From contig CAKSTR010000001.1 of NCBI GenBank assembly GCA_934500835.1, positions 62,001 to 126,000 of the forward strand: a stretch of 64,000 nucleotides of DNA, in the 5' to 3' direction. The first letter of the stretch is position 1; each line of letters begins with the position of its first letter. Position numbers and translations under genes: made by a program. Shown here one piece after another: positions 46,090-55,684 of the stretch. The notes below the pieces were generated by a model. It searched no databases. It saw only the letters and a list, made by a program, of their open reading frames with translations, and was not told the origin of the DNA. The DNA is from an uncultured Paracoccaceae bacterium. GTDB taxonomy: Bacteria; Pseudomonadota; Alphaproteobacteria; Rhodobacterales; Rhodobacteraceae.

Positions 46090-46154
46090 CTTCACTTTGG
46101 CTCAAATATCCCCGCGCGGCGCGCAGGCCCTCGCCGGTTGCGCGCCCTGCGCGC
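46090..46154 (-). repeat. GGGATATTT repeat unit 6 (inverted) with hairpin
   Basis: Unit TTCACTTTGGCTCAAATATC (46090-46120) followed by a 9-bp stem (GCGCGCAGG/CCTGCGCGC, 46119-46154). Unlike most copies it lies between two divergent genes. Confidence 0.6.
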
Positions 46155-46222
46155 AGAGGCGAGAGCAAAAGGCTTGCGCCTGAAAGGCGCTCCGCCTGGC
46201 GACGGCAGGGTTCCGCACGCAT

Positions 46223-46241
46223 ATGTGAATTCTCTTCACAT
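46223..46241. promoter_or_regulatory. Operator dyad ATGTGAA-N5-TTCACAT, distal copy
   Basis: Perfect 7-base arms around TTCTC, 81 bases before the DUF2852 ATG. Identical arms occur again at 46280-46298, 57 bases on. Confidence 0.65.
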
Positions 46242-46279
46242 GCCTCTTGCGCGACTCGGAAACCGCCCCCACATTGCTC

Positions 46280-46298
46280 ATGTGAAAGACGTTCACAT
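46280..46298. promoter_or_regulatory. Operator dyad ATGTGAA-N5-TTCACAT, proximal copy
   Basis: Perfect arms (8 bases counting C/G outside) around AGACG, 24 bases before the DUF2852 ATG, so binding here would block transcription or its start. Confidence 0.65.
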
Positions 46299-46321
46299 GT
46301 ATCGCAACCGGGAGTTCGCCA

Positions 46322-46852
46322 ATGAACACGACCACCGCCTACCCCTCCTACCCCGCGCCGGGCAACTGGTTCCGGCGGGCCGAGGGCTGGCTTGATCAGA
46401 GGGGCAAGGGCGCGTGGATCGCGGCCATGGTCCTGGGCTTCATCTTCTTCTGGCCCCTCGGGCTGGCCCTGCTCGTTTACATGATCTGGAGCAAACGCAT
46501 GTTTGGAAAAACCTGCCGCAACCGTTCCCACTTCGGCCATGACCCGCAGGCCGATGCCCGCCGGGTCTGGGCCGAGAACTGGGACCGCATGGGCCGCACC
46601 GCCCGCCCGTCGGGCAATGCCGCCTTCGACGCCTACAAGGCCGACACCCTGCGCAGGCTGGAAGAGGAACAGGAAGCCTTCGAGACCTTCCTGCGCCGCC
46701 TGCGCGAAGCCAAGGACAAGACCGAGTTCGACAGCTTCATGGACGACCGCGCCCGCCGGGCCCGCGAAACCCCGGCCGATGTCATCCCGGCTTCCGAAGT
46801 GCCCGGCGGCGCCCCGGCCGGTGATCCGACGGCGCGGCGCGGCGAATACTGA
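46322..46852 (+). CDS. DUF2852 domain membrane protein
   Basis: A 176-residue protein. It begins [16 protein letters not shown], followed by an amphipathic stretch and one strong membrane helix ([20 protein letters not shown]). It continues YMIWSKRMF, then a soluble coiled-coil region ([20 protein letters not shown]) with acidic/basic heptads. This matches DUF2852, found mostly in alphaproteobacteria; function unknown. GGGAG precedes the ATG. Two identical dyads upstream suggest tight control by a dimeric repressor. A strong terminator follows, so it is a single-gene unit. Confidence 0.85.
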   Translation: MNTTTAYPSYPAPGNWFRRAEGWLDQRGKGAWIAAMVLGFIFFWPLGLALLVYMIWSKRMFGKTCRNRSHFGHDPQADARRVWAENWDRMGRTARPSGNAAFDAYKADTLRRLEEEQEAFETFLRRLREAKDKTEFDSFMDDRARRARETPADVIPASEVPGGAPAGDPTARRGEY

Positions 46853-46877
46853 TCCCGCAGCCCCCGACACCAGACGC

Positions 46878-46910
46878 ATCCCCGCCCGGACCAGCCGGGC
46901 GGGGATTTTT
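46878..46910 (+). terminator. Strong Rho-independent terminator
   Basis: A perfect 12-bp GC-rich stem (ATCCCCGCCCGG/CCGGGCGGGGAT), loop ACCAG, followed directly by TTTTT. Ends the DUF2852 gene. Confidence 0.9.
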
Positions 46911-46991
46911 CATGCCGTTCAAAGCGTCTTGGCGGCGGGCCGCGGCCTTGCTACGCTGCCGCCACCCTTCCGCCCCTGTTCCAGCCCCCGA

Positions 46992-47828
46992 ATGCGCCAC
47001 ACCCTTCCCATCGCGCCACAATTCTACGTCACGGCCCCGCAGCCCTGCCCCTATCTCGACGGGCGGATGGAGCGGAAGCTGTTCACCGCCCTGCAGGGCG
47101 AACATGCGCAGCGACTGAACGACGCCTTGTCGAAACAGGGGTTCCGCCGCAGCCAGAACGTGCTTTACCGCCCCTCCTGCGCGGAATGTTCGGCCTGTCT
47201 CTCGGCCCGCATCCGGGTCGCCGACTTCCAGCCCAACCGCAGCCAGAAACGCATCCTGAAGAAGAATGTCGATCTGAAGCGCAACGCCACCTCTCCCTGG
47301 GCCACCGAAGACCAGTTCCAGCTGTTCCGCAGCTACCTCGACAGCCGCCACGCCGATGGCGGCATGGCCGACATGGACATCTTCGAATTCGCCGCGATGA
47401 TCGAGGAAACCCCGATCAAGTCCCGCGTCATCGAATACACCCGCCCCGCGCGCGAGGGCGAACGCGGCCGCCCCCTTGCCGCCGTCTGCCTGACCGATGT
47501 CTTCGACGACGGGCTGAGCATGGTCTACAGCTTCTACGACCCCGAATTGCAGGCGCAGTCGCTGGGAACCCATGTCATCCTTGACCATGTCGCCATCGCG
47601 CGCGAGGCTGGCCTGCCCTTCGTCTATCTTGGCTACTGGGTGCCCGGCAGCCGCAAGATGGGCTACAAGGCCGGGTTCGACGCGCTTGAGATCTACAAGG
47701 CCGGCCGCTGGCAGCCCTTGGGCGATCCTGCCTCGCACGGGGCCGAGTTGCATCCGCTGTCGGTCGATCCCATCGCCGAACAGGTCGCCCGTATCTCCCT
47801 GCCCGATGCCCGGCTGTCACGGGACTGA
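46992..47828 (+). CDS. bpt: Aspartate/glutamate leucyltransferase (bacterial arginyltransferase family)
   Basis: A 278-residue N-end-rule enzyme that adds Leu (or Arg) from aminoacyl-tRNA to proteins with N-terminal Asp or Glu. The N-terminal ATE domain has [20 protein letters not shown] and the Cys-rich [18 protein letters not shown]. The C-terminal GNAT-like domain has [20 protein letters not shown], then [18 protein letters not shown]. The ATG at 46992 gives the normal family length. It is separate from the DUF2852 gene (terminator between). Confidence 0.95.
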   Translation: MRHTLPIAPQFYVTAPQPCPYLDGRMERKLFTALQGEHAQRLNDALSKQGFRRSQNVLYRPSCAECSACLSARIRVADFQPNRSQKRILKKNVDLKRNATSPWATEDQFQLFRSYLDSRHADGGMADMDIFEFAAMIEETPIKSRVIEYTRPAREGERGRPLAAVCLTDVFDDGLSMVYSFYDPELQAQSLGTHVILDHVAIAREAGLPFVYLGYWVPGSRKMGYKAGFDALEIYKAGRWQPLGDPASHGAELHPLSVDPIAEQVARISLPDARLSRD

Positions 47829-47893
47829 CCGAACCTGCACGGGATGACGCGGGGTCCGCCTGAAATTTGGGCACGTCACAGACACAAGCGCGA

Positions 47894-47922
47894 TTGACGC
47901 GAGTCGGTTCTGACCTTTAGCT
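47894..47922 (+). promoter_or_regulatory. Possible promoter of the TRAP permease genes
   Basis: TTGACG (47894-47899), 17 bases, then TTAGCT (47917-47922), about 75 bases before the first permease ATG. The -10 match is weak. Confidence 0.35.
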
Positions 47923-47998
47923 GGTCGCAAATCGGCCCCTTGTTCGGGCCCAGGCATGAGGCATCCGCAAGAGATGCCGGCAAACAGGGGGAAACCGA

Positions 47999-48541
47999 AT
48001 GACAGGCCTGCTGGCGTTTTCGCGCCTGATCGATGCCATCAGCACCGCCTTCGGCAAGGTCGCCGAATATCTGGTGCTGGCCTGCTGCCTTATCAGCGCC
48101 GGAAATGCGGTCGTCCGCAAGGTCTACCCCCCGCTGACCTCGAACGCCTGGCTTGAAATCCAGTGGTACATGTTCGGCTTCATCGTCCTTCTGGGCGCGG
48201 CCTACACGCTGAAGAACAACGAGCATGTCCGGGTGGACCTGATCTATGGCGCGGTGTCGGACCGCAAGCGGCTGTGGATCGACATTTTCGGCATCATCTT
48301 CTTCCTTCTGCCCTTTGCCACCTATGCCGGCTGGATCAGCTGGCCGATGTTCTGGTCAAAGCTGATGTCGGGCGAGATGTCGGGCAACGCCGGCGGGCTG
48401 ATCCGCTGGCCGGTCTGGCTGACCATCACAGGCGGCTTCTGGTTACTGGCCCTGCAGGCGGTGTCCGAGCTGATCAAGCGCATCGCCGCCCTGACCGGCG
48501 CGATCAGCCTTGAAACCACTTACGAAAAGCCTTTGCAGTAA
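47999..48541 (+). CDS. TRAP transporter small permease subunit (TakQ/DctQ type)
   Basis: A 180-residue protein with four hydrophobic segments. WLEIQWYMFGFIVLLGAAYTLKNNEHVRVDL is the DctQ signature in the middle. It is the membrane adaptor of a Na+-driven tripartite transporter. A GGGGGAAA site precedes the ATG. Twelve bases separate it from the large permease gene. The neighbouring binding protein indicates 2-oxo acid transport. Confidence 0.92.
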   Translation: MTGLLAFSRLIDAISTAFGKVAEYLVLACCLISAGNAVVRKVYPPLTSNAWLEIQWYMFGFIVLLGAAYTLKNNEHVRVDLIYGAVSDRKRLWIDIFGIIFFLLPFATYAGWISWPMFWSKLMSGEMSGNAGGLIRWPVWLTITGGFWLLALQAVSELIKRIAALTGAISLETTYEKPLQ

Positions 48542-48553
48542 GGGGCCCCGCCG

Positions 48554-50047
48554 ATGTTCGAATACGGGATTTTCCCCCCGCTGATGTTCTTCTGCATGAT
48601 CCTGTTCATGCTCTACGGCTTTCCCGTCGCCTTCTCGCTGGGGGCGGTCGGTCTCTTCTTCGGTGTCCTCGGCATCGCCACCGGCCATTTCCACGAGGCT
48701 TTCCTCGGTGCCCTGCCGCACCGCTTCTACGGCATCGCCTCGAACGAGCTTCTGCTCTCGATCCCCTTCTTCACCTTCATGGGCGCGATCCTTGAACGAT
48801 GCGGACTGGCCGAAGACCTGCTGGAAGGCACCGGCAAGCTTTTCGGCCGCGTTCCGGGGGGGCTTGCCTATGCGGTGATCGTCGTCGGCGCCGTCCTTGG
48901 CGCCATCACCGGCACGGTGGCGGCATCGGTCATCACCATGGGGGTGATCTCGCTGCCGATCATGCTGCGCTATGGCTACAACCAGCGGCTGGCCACAGGG
49001 GTGATTGCCGCCTCCGGCACCATCACGCAACTGATCCCGCCCTCTCTGGTGCTGATCGTTCTGGCCGACCAGCTGGGGAAATCGGTCGGCGACATGTATC
49101 TGGGCGCGATGGGGCCGTCGATCGCGCAGGTGCTGATCTTCCTTGTCTTCATCATGGTGATGTCGATCCTGAAGCCGCACCACATGCCGCCCCTGCCCAA
49201 AGAGGTGCGCGGCGATCTGGACACGGCGCTGGTCATGAAGGTGCTGATGGGGATCATCCCCTCCATCGTGCTGATCTTCCTTGTCCTCGGCACGATCTTC
49301 ACCGGCCTTGCCACCCCGACCGAGGCCGGCGCCATGGGCGCGGTCGGCGCCATGGCGCTGGCGGCGCTGCACCGGCGGCTGACCTGGCCGCTGGTGCGTC
49401 AGGCGATGACCTCGACCGCGCATCTGACCGCGATGGTCGTCTTCATCCTGATCGGTGCCACGGTCTTCTCGCTGGTGTTCCAGGGCATGGATGGCGGCCA
49501 CTGGATCCAGTACCTCCTGTCGCACCTGCCCGGCGGCCCGATCGGCTTCCTGATCTTCGTCAACATCTTCATCTTCTTCCTCGCCTTCTTCCTCGACTTC
49601 TTCGAGATCGCCTTCATCGTCGTGCCGCTGCTGGCGCCGGTCGCAACCGCGCTTGGCATCGACCTGATCTGGTTCGGCGTGCTTCTGTGCATCAACATGC
49701 AGACCAGCTTCATGCACCCGCCCTTCGGCTTTGCGCTGTTCTACCTGCGCTCCATCGCGCCGAAGGAAGTGAAGACGAAAGAGATCTATCTGGGGGCCAT
49801 CCCCTGGCTGGGAATGCAGCTTTTGCTGGTCGTGATCGTGATCTTCTGGCCCGGCATGGTGACCAACTGGATCGACCACGGCCCCCCGGTGGACCTGTCG
49901 ACGGTGAAGATCGAGCTGCCGGCAGGCGGCGGTCTGGGTGGTGGTCTGGGCGGCGGACTTGAGGGCGGTCTCGGCTCTCCGGGCGGTCTGGGCGCCCCCG
50001 GCGGGCTGGAGGCCCCCGGCGGCCTGAGCCCACAACCCGCGCCCTGA
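48554..50047 (+). CDS. TRAP transporter large permease subunit (TakM/DctM type)
   Basis: A 497-residue, about 12-helix membrane protein forming the Na+-coupled transport channel. Visible motifs are FMGAILERCGLAEDLLEG, GAVLGAITGTVAASVITMG, PPSLVLIVLADQLGKSVGDM, GTIFTGLATPTEAGAMGAVG, and NMQTSFMHPPFGFALFYLR. The last 43 residues are an unusual Gly/Pro/Leu tail (LPAGGGLGGGLGGGLEGGLG ...), not part of the transporter core. The tail is read in frame, without a frameshift. It ends at a terminator. Confidence 0.93.
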   Translation: MFEYGIFPPLMFFCMILFMLYGFPVAFSLGAVGLFFGVLGIATGHFHEAFLGALPHRFYGIASNELLLSIPFFTFMGAILERCGLAEDLLEGTGKLFGRVPGGLAYAVIVVGAVLGAITGTVAASVITMGVISLPIMLRYGYNQRLATGVIAASGTITQLIPPSLVLIVLADQLGKSVGDMYLGAMGPSIAQVLIFLVFIMVMSILKPHHMPPLPKEVRGDLDTALVMKVLMGIIPSIVLIFLVLGTIFTGLATPTEAGAMGAVGAMALAALHRRLTWPLVRQAMTSTAHLTAMVVFILIGATVFSLVFQGMDGGHWIQYLLSHLPGGPIGFLIFVNIFIFFLAFFLDFFEIAFIVVPLLAPVATALGIDLIWFGVLLCINMQTSFMHPPFGFALFYLRSIAPKEVKTKEIYLGAIPWLGMQLLLVVIVIFWPGMVTNWIDHGPPVDLSTVKIELPAGGGLGGGLGGGLEGGLGSPGGLGAPGGLEAPGGLSPQPAP

Positions 50048-50064
50048 TCCTGCGGGACCAGGAC

Positions 50065-50094
50065 AAACGGCGGCCGCACTGGCCGCCGTTTTCC
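50065..50094 (+). terminator. Terminator of the TRAP permease genes
   Basis: A 10-bp stem (AACGGCGGCC/GGCCGCCGTT), loop GCACT, followed by TTCC after GTT, just past the large permease stop. Confidence 0.75.
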
Positions 50095-50120
50095 ATTTCT
50101 GCGCGCCGAACCGCGCAAAA

Positions 50121-50147
50121 GAAAAGGCCCCCGGCACGCGGGGGCCT
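50121..50147 (-). terminator. Terminator of the TRAP binding-protein gene
   Basis: A 9-bp stem (AGGCCCCCG/CGGGGGCCT). On the minus strand it is followed by TTTTCTTTT. It faces the converging permease terminator. Confidence 0.8.
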
Positions 50148-50169
50148 CCTCAAAAGACGCAGCTTCCAG

Positions 50170-50266
50170 CCTTGACTTTGGCAGAAATATCCCGCGGGGT
50201 GCGACCATGGTTTGCGCCGTGGGTTCAAGCAACCAATGCCCGCGCGGAGGGGCGCAAAGCCCCTCC
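50170..50266 (-). repeat. GGGATATTT repeat unit 7 (inverted) with hairpin
   Basis: Minus-strand order after the takP stop: an 8-bp hairpin (GGAGGGGC/GCCCCTCC, 50246-50266), then the unit TTGACTTTGGCAGAAATATC (50170-50200), then the terminator. Confidence 0.6.
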
Positions 50267-50277
50267 GGCGGCCGGCA

Positions 50278-52183
<1,906 letters not shown>

Positions 52184-52382
52184 CTCTCTCTCCCGATACA
52201 CTTGCCGCAACTTCGACCTGCATAAGCCTGTGACCCGGCAAGACAAGGCAAAAGGCCGACTCATCGCCGCACATGACCTGCGCGACAGCGCATATTTGCG
52301 GAAATTGCGCATCAGCCCCGGAATTTCGCAATAATAGTTCAAAATTCGACCGCCCTGCGACACTTTGCATGCGCTTTTGCGG

Positions 52383-52411
52383 TTGACGCCTCCTTTTGCC
52401 CGCCATAGTGT
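52383..52411 (+). promoter_or_regulatory. Promoter of the ilvBN leader
   Basis: TTGACG (52383-52388), 17 bases, then TAGTGT (52406-52411). The transcript would begin about 20 bases before the leader peptide. Confidence 0.5.
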
Positions 52412-52437
52412 CCGCCCGAAAGCCTTGGAGGGCAGCA

Positions 52438-52485
52438 ATGCCGCTAATTCTGGTACTGGTAGGGGAAAGGCGCATGGGTCGGTAA
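52438..52485 (+). CDS. ilv leader peptide
   Basis: A 15-codon frame, MPLILVLVGERRMGR, with a strong GGAGG site seven bases before the ATG. Six consecutive codons (3-8) read Leu-Ile-Leu-Val-Leu-Val, the amino acids made by this pathway. They include CTA and GTA, which are rare in this GC-rich genome, so ribosomes would stall when charged tRNA is scarce. It is too short for ordinary gene finding. It controls the attenuator that follows. Confidence 0.85.
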   Translation: MPLILVLVGERRMGR

Positions 52486-52539
52486 CGGCAGCCATATCTG
52501 GCATCCATGCGCCCCTGGGACCAAAACCCGGGGGCTTTT
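52469..52539 (+). promoter_or_regulatory. ilv transcription attenuator
   Basis: Two exclusive stems. Antiterminator: GGCGCATGG (52469-52477, in the leader frame) with CCATGCGCC (52505-52513). Terminator: GCCCCTGGG (52511-52519) with CCCGGGGGC (52527-52535), followed by TTTTC. A ribosome stalled on the Leu/Ile/Val codons leaves 52469-52477 free, so the antiterminator forms. A ribosome reaching the stop at 52483 covers it, so the terminator forms. Confidence 0.85.
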
Positions 52540-52593
52540 CATTGGCGAAAACGGCGACCCGGCGAGGCGCCGAGGAACGACAAGGGTGAAGCG

Positions 52594-54339
52594 ATGACAA
52601 GGTCGATGACCGGCGCGAGAATGGTGGTTCAGGCCCTGAAGGATCAGGGGGTCGAAGTCGTGTTCGGCTACCCCGGCGGCGCGGTACTGCCGATCTATGA
52701 CGAGATCTTCCAGCAAAACGACATCCGCCACATCCTTGTCCGCCACGAACAGGGCGCGGTCCACATGGCCGAGGGCTATGCGCGCTCGACCGGCAAGCCC
52801 GGGGTGGCGCTGGTGACATCCGGCCCCGGGGCGACCAATGCGGTCACCGGGCTGACCGATGCCTTGATGGACTCGATCCCGATCATCGTGCTGACCGGCC
52901 AGGTTCCGACCTTCATGATCGGCACCGACGGCTTCCAGGAGGCCGATACCGTCGGCATCACCCGGCCCTGCACCAAGATGAACTGGCTGGTGAAAGACAC
53001 CGCGAAACTGTCCGAGACCATCCATCAGGCCTTCCATGTCGCCACCAGGGGCCGGCCCGGCCCGGTGCTGGTCGACATCCCCAAGGACGTGCAGTTCGCC
53101 ACCGCCGAATATACCCCCGTGCCGAAGGCCAGGGTCGACCATTACCAGCCGCGGGTGAAGGGCGAGATCGACGCCATCACCCGCATGGTCGAGATGCTGG
53201 AAACCGCGGAACGCCCGCTGTTCTACACCGGCGGCGGGGTGATCAATTCGGGCAAGGCGGCAAGCCAGCTCTTGCGCGAATTCGCCGATGCGACCGGCAT
53301 TCCCGTCACCTCGACCCTGATGGGCCTGGGGGCCTATCCGGCATCCGGCAAGGGCTGGATCGGCATGCTGGGGATGCACGGGCTTTATGAGGCGAACCTC
53401 GCCATGCACGGCTGCGATCTGATGATCAATGTCGGTGCGCGCTTCGATGACCGGATCACCGGCCGGATCTCGGACTTCTCGCCGAAGTCGAAGAAGGTCC
53501 ATATCGACATCGATCCGTCGTCGATCAACAAGGTCATCCGCGTGGATGTGCCGATCATCGGCGATGTCGGCCATGTGCTGGAAGATGCGCTGAAGATCTG
53601 GAAGGCCCGCGGCCGCAAGGTCAACAAGGCCGGGATCGCCAAATGGTGGGCGCAGATCGAGGAATGGAAGAAGGTCAAATGTCTGGCCTACGCGCCGGAC
53701 GACAAGACCATCAAGCCGCAATATGCGCTGGAGCGGCTGGAGGCGCTGACCCGTGGCCGCGACCGCTATATCACCACCGAGGTCGGCCAGCACCAGATGT
53801 GGGCCGCGCAGTTCCTTGGCTTTGACGAGCCGAACCGCTGGATGACCTCGGGTGGGCTGGGAACCATGGGCTACGGCCTGCCCGCCAGTATCGGCGTGCA
53901 GATCGCCCATCCGCAGGCGCTGGTGATCAACGTGGCGGGCGAGGCCAGCTGGCTGATGAACATGCAGGAAATGGGCACCGCGATGCAGTTCCGCGCGCCG
54001 GTGAAGCAGTTCATCCTGAACAACGAGCGGCTTGGCATGGTGCGCCAGTGGCAGGAGCTGCTGCATGGCGAACGCTATTCCTCGTCCTGGTCGGAGTCGC
54101 TGCCCGATTTCGTCAAGCTGGCCGAGGCTTTCGGCTGCAAGGGGATCAAGGTTTCGGACCCCAGGGATCTGGACGATGCGATCATGGAGATGCTGGCCTC
54201 TGACGGTCCGGTGATCTTCGATTGCCTTGTCGAGAAGCACGAAAACTGCTTCCCGATGATCCCCTCGGGCAAGCCGCATAACGAGATGCTGTTGTCGGCC
54301 GATGCCAGCGCCTTCAAATCGGGCGCGGTGCTGGTGTGA
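52594..54339 (+). CDS. ilvB: Acetolactate synthase, catalytic (large) subunit
   Basis: A 581-residue ThDP- and FAD-dependent enzyme for the first common step of valine, leucine and isoleucine synthesis. The start at 52594 (AAGGGTGAAGCG before ATG) is chosen over an in-frame ATG at 52507 that lies in the attenuator. Motifs are the catalytic Glu in VRHEQGAVHMAEGYARS (residue 52), GPGATNAVTGLTDALMDSIP and EVGQHQMWAAQ. The ThDP motif is VAGEASWLMNMQEMGTA, with GEAS where GDAS/GDGS is usual; the C-terminal part then continues to LVEKHENCFPMIPSGKP. The Glu variant occurs in relatives, as I recall. Confidence 0.95.
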   Translation: MTRSMTGARMVVQALKDQGVEVVFGYPGGAVLPIYDEIFQQNDIRHILVRHEQGAVHMAEGYARSTGKPGVALVTSGPGATNAVTGLTDALMDSIPIIVLTGQVPTFMIGTDGFQEADTVGITRPCTKMNWLVKDTAKLSETIHQAFHVATRGRPGPVLVDIPKDVQFATAEYTPVPKARVDHYQPRVKGEIDAITRMVEMLETAERPLFYTGGGVINSGKAASQLLREFADATGIPVTSTLMGLGAYPASGKGWIGMLGMHGLYEANLAMHGCDLMINVGARFDDRITGRISDFSPKSKKVHIDIDPSSINKVIRVDVPIIGDVGHVLEDALKIWKARGRKVNKAGIAKWWAQIEEWKKVKCLAYAPDDKTIKPQYALERLEALTRGRDRYITTEVGQHQMWAAQFLGFDEPNRWMTSGGLGTMGYGLPASIGVQIAHPQALVINVAGEASWLMNMQEMGTAMQFRAPVKQFILNNERLGMVRQWQELLHGERYSSSWSESLPDFVKLAEAFGCKGIKVSDPRDLDDAIMEMLASDGPVIFDCLVEKHENCFPMIPSGKPHNEMLLSADASAFKSGAVLV

Positions 54340-54348
54340 CATCGCGCA

Positions 54349-54402
54349 GCGGGGGGCCAGCCCCCCGCACCCCCCGGGATATTTTCAGACAGAAAATGAG
54401 GA
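54349..54402 (+). repeat. GGGATATTT repeat unit 8 with hairpin
   Basis: An 8-bp hairpin (GCGGGGGG/CCCCCCGC, 54349-54368) followed by CCCCCGGGATATTTTCAGAC and AGAAAATGAGG. It fills the ilvB-ilvN spacer; its tail carries the GAGGAAGGG ribosome site of ilvN. Confidence 0.7.
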
Positions 54403-54411
54403 AGGGCAGCC

Positions 54412-54972
54412 ATGTCCGCACTGAACATCAAAAAAGGGTCGACCAGCCATTCGGCCTATGACCTGCGCGACAGCCATTCGCAGGTGGAAGAGAGCCATAC
54501 CCTTGCGGTGATCGTCGAGAACGAGCCGGGGGTGCTGGCGCGGGTCATCGGGCTGTTTTCGGGGCGTGGCTACAACATCGACAGCCTGACCGTGGCCGAG
54601 GTGGACCATACCGGGCACCGCTCTCGCATCACCGTCGTCACGCGCGGGACACCGGCGGTGATCGACCAGATCGAGGCGCAGTTGTCGCGCATGGTGCCGG
54701 TCCATGCCGTGCACGACCTGACCGCCGAGGGGCCGAGCGTGCAACGCGAACTGGCGCTCTTCAAAGTGGTCGGCAAGGGCGATGCCCGGATCGAGGCCTT
54801 GCGGCTGTGCGAGATCTTCCGCGCCAATGTCGTCGACACCAGCCTTGAAAGCTTCATCTTCGAGATGACCGGCACGCCCGAGAAGATCGATGCCTTTGCC
54901 GATCTGATGCGCCCCCTGGGCCTGAAGGAAATCGCCCGCACCGGCGTGGCGGCCCTGTCGCGCGGGGCGTGA
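54412..54972 (+). CDS. ilvN: Acetolactate synthase, regulatory (small) subunit
   Basis: A 186-residue subunit that activates the large subunit and confers valine feedback inhibition. The N-terminal ACT domain is ESHTLAVIVENEPGVLARVIGLFSGRGYNIDSL. The C-terminal ACT-like part is RELALFKVVGKGDARIEAL ... MRPLGLKEIARTGVAALSRG. It is in an operon with ilvB, 72 bases apart, under the upstream attenuator. The name ilvH is equally used. Only three bases separate it from the convergent membrane-protein gene. Confidence 0.95.
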   Translation: MSALNIKKGSTSHSAYDLRDSHSQVEESHTLAVIVENEPGVLARVIGLFSGRGYNIDSLTVAEVDHTGHRSRITVVTRGTPAVIDQIEAQLSRMVPVHAVHDLTAEGPSVQRELALFKVVGKGDARIEALRLCEIFRANVVDTSLESFIFEMTGTPEKIDAFADLMRPLGLKEIARTGVAALSRGA

Positions 54973-54975
54973 GAC

Positions 54976-55662
54976 TCAGCGCGGCCGGGTCAGGCCATTC
55001 TCGACCCGGCCCTTGACCAGCCAGGCGATGGCAAAGGCCCAGACCGCAATCGCCTCGAACCACAGCACCAGCATCAGATCGTTGACGATCCGTTGTGGAC
55101 CCTCGGGCCCGCGGATCTTGAACCAGCTGGCGGCGATCACGAGAAAGGTCATCGCCACGATCGTCCAGCCGCAGGCGCGATAGATGCGGCGGCGCAGGGG
55201 CTTGGCCGTGCGGGCGAACTTGCGCAGGCACATCGCCGCAAGCCCCGAGAGGAACAGGACCGCGCTGAAGTAATGCGCGAAGGCGGCCAGCTTGTAGCCC
55301 ATCGCCTGCTGGGTGATGGAGCCAAGCAGATTGGCATGCATCCGCGTCTCATTGGGGAAATAGGCGACTCCGAAAGCCGCGATCCCGGCGACGGTGGTGA
55401 TGAAATCGTCCGAGACATGCTCGCCCCGGTCCGGCGAATGGCCGGGATAGGCGATCAGGAACAGGCCGATGGCGGTCAGCGTGCCGACGAAGGCATCGCG
55501 CATCAGCGTGTGGTAATAGTCGCTGATCGACGGTTCCACCGTGTGCTGGCTGAGCCAGCCGCCAAGGATCAGCACCACCGGCAGGGCAAGGCCAAGCCAG
55601 CCCAGCATCTGGCGGATCCGGTAGTAGGAGCGGATGACGCCCTGATCGTCCTGCTGCTCCAC
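54976..55662 (-). CDS. Uncharacterised membrane protein
   Basis: A 228-residue protein with about six hydrophobic segments. A GTG at 55662 with AGGGGG upstream is preferred; longer in-frame starts run into the neighbouring gene. It contains VEPSISDYYHTLMRDAFVGTLTAIGLFLIAY, a pattern seen in several unnamed bacterial membrane proteins with an acidic-aromatic SxSxYYH segment. A second conserved stretch is AYFPNETRMHANLLGSI. Function unknown. It follows the PaaG-like gene by 22 bases and may be co-transcribed. Confidence 0.75.
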   Translation of the reverse strand: MEQQDDQGVIRSYYRIRQMLGWLGLALPVVLILGGWLSQHTVEPSISDYYHTLMRDAFVGTLTAIGLFLIAYPGHSPDRGEHVSDDFITTVAGIAAFGVAYFPNETRMHANLLGSITQQAMGYKLAAFAHYFSAVLFLSGLAAMCLRKFARTAKPLRRRIYRACGWTIVAMTFLVIAASWFKIRGPEGPQRIVNDLMLVLWFEAIAVWAFAIAWLVKGRVENGLTRPR

Positions 55663-55684
55663 CCCGCCCCCTTTTTGCGGCGCT

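Larger units (their letters stand above)
46000..46321. other. 322-base divergent spacer between glnE and the DUF2852 gene
   Basis: It contains one inverted GGGATATTT unit with a GC hairpin and two identical dyads. No gene is seen. Confidence 0.55.

Noticed and set aside
46223..46241. CRP-type site reading of TGTGA...TCACA before the DUF2852 gene
   Set aside because: The spacing between TGTGA and TCACA is seven bases and not six, and the arms extend to ATGTGAA/TTCACAT in both copies, pointing to a different regulator.
43252..46395. Plus-strand open frame of 1047 codons
   Set aside because: Antisense to glnE, rich in Arg/Pro/Gln as expected for a shadow frame in GC-rich DNA.
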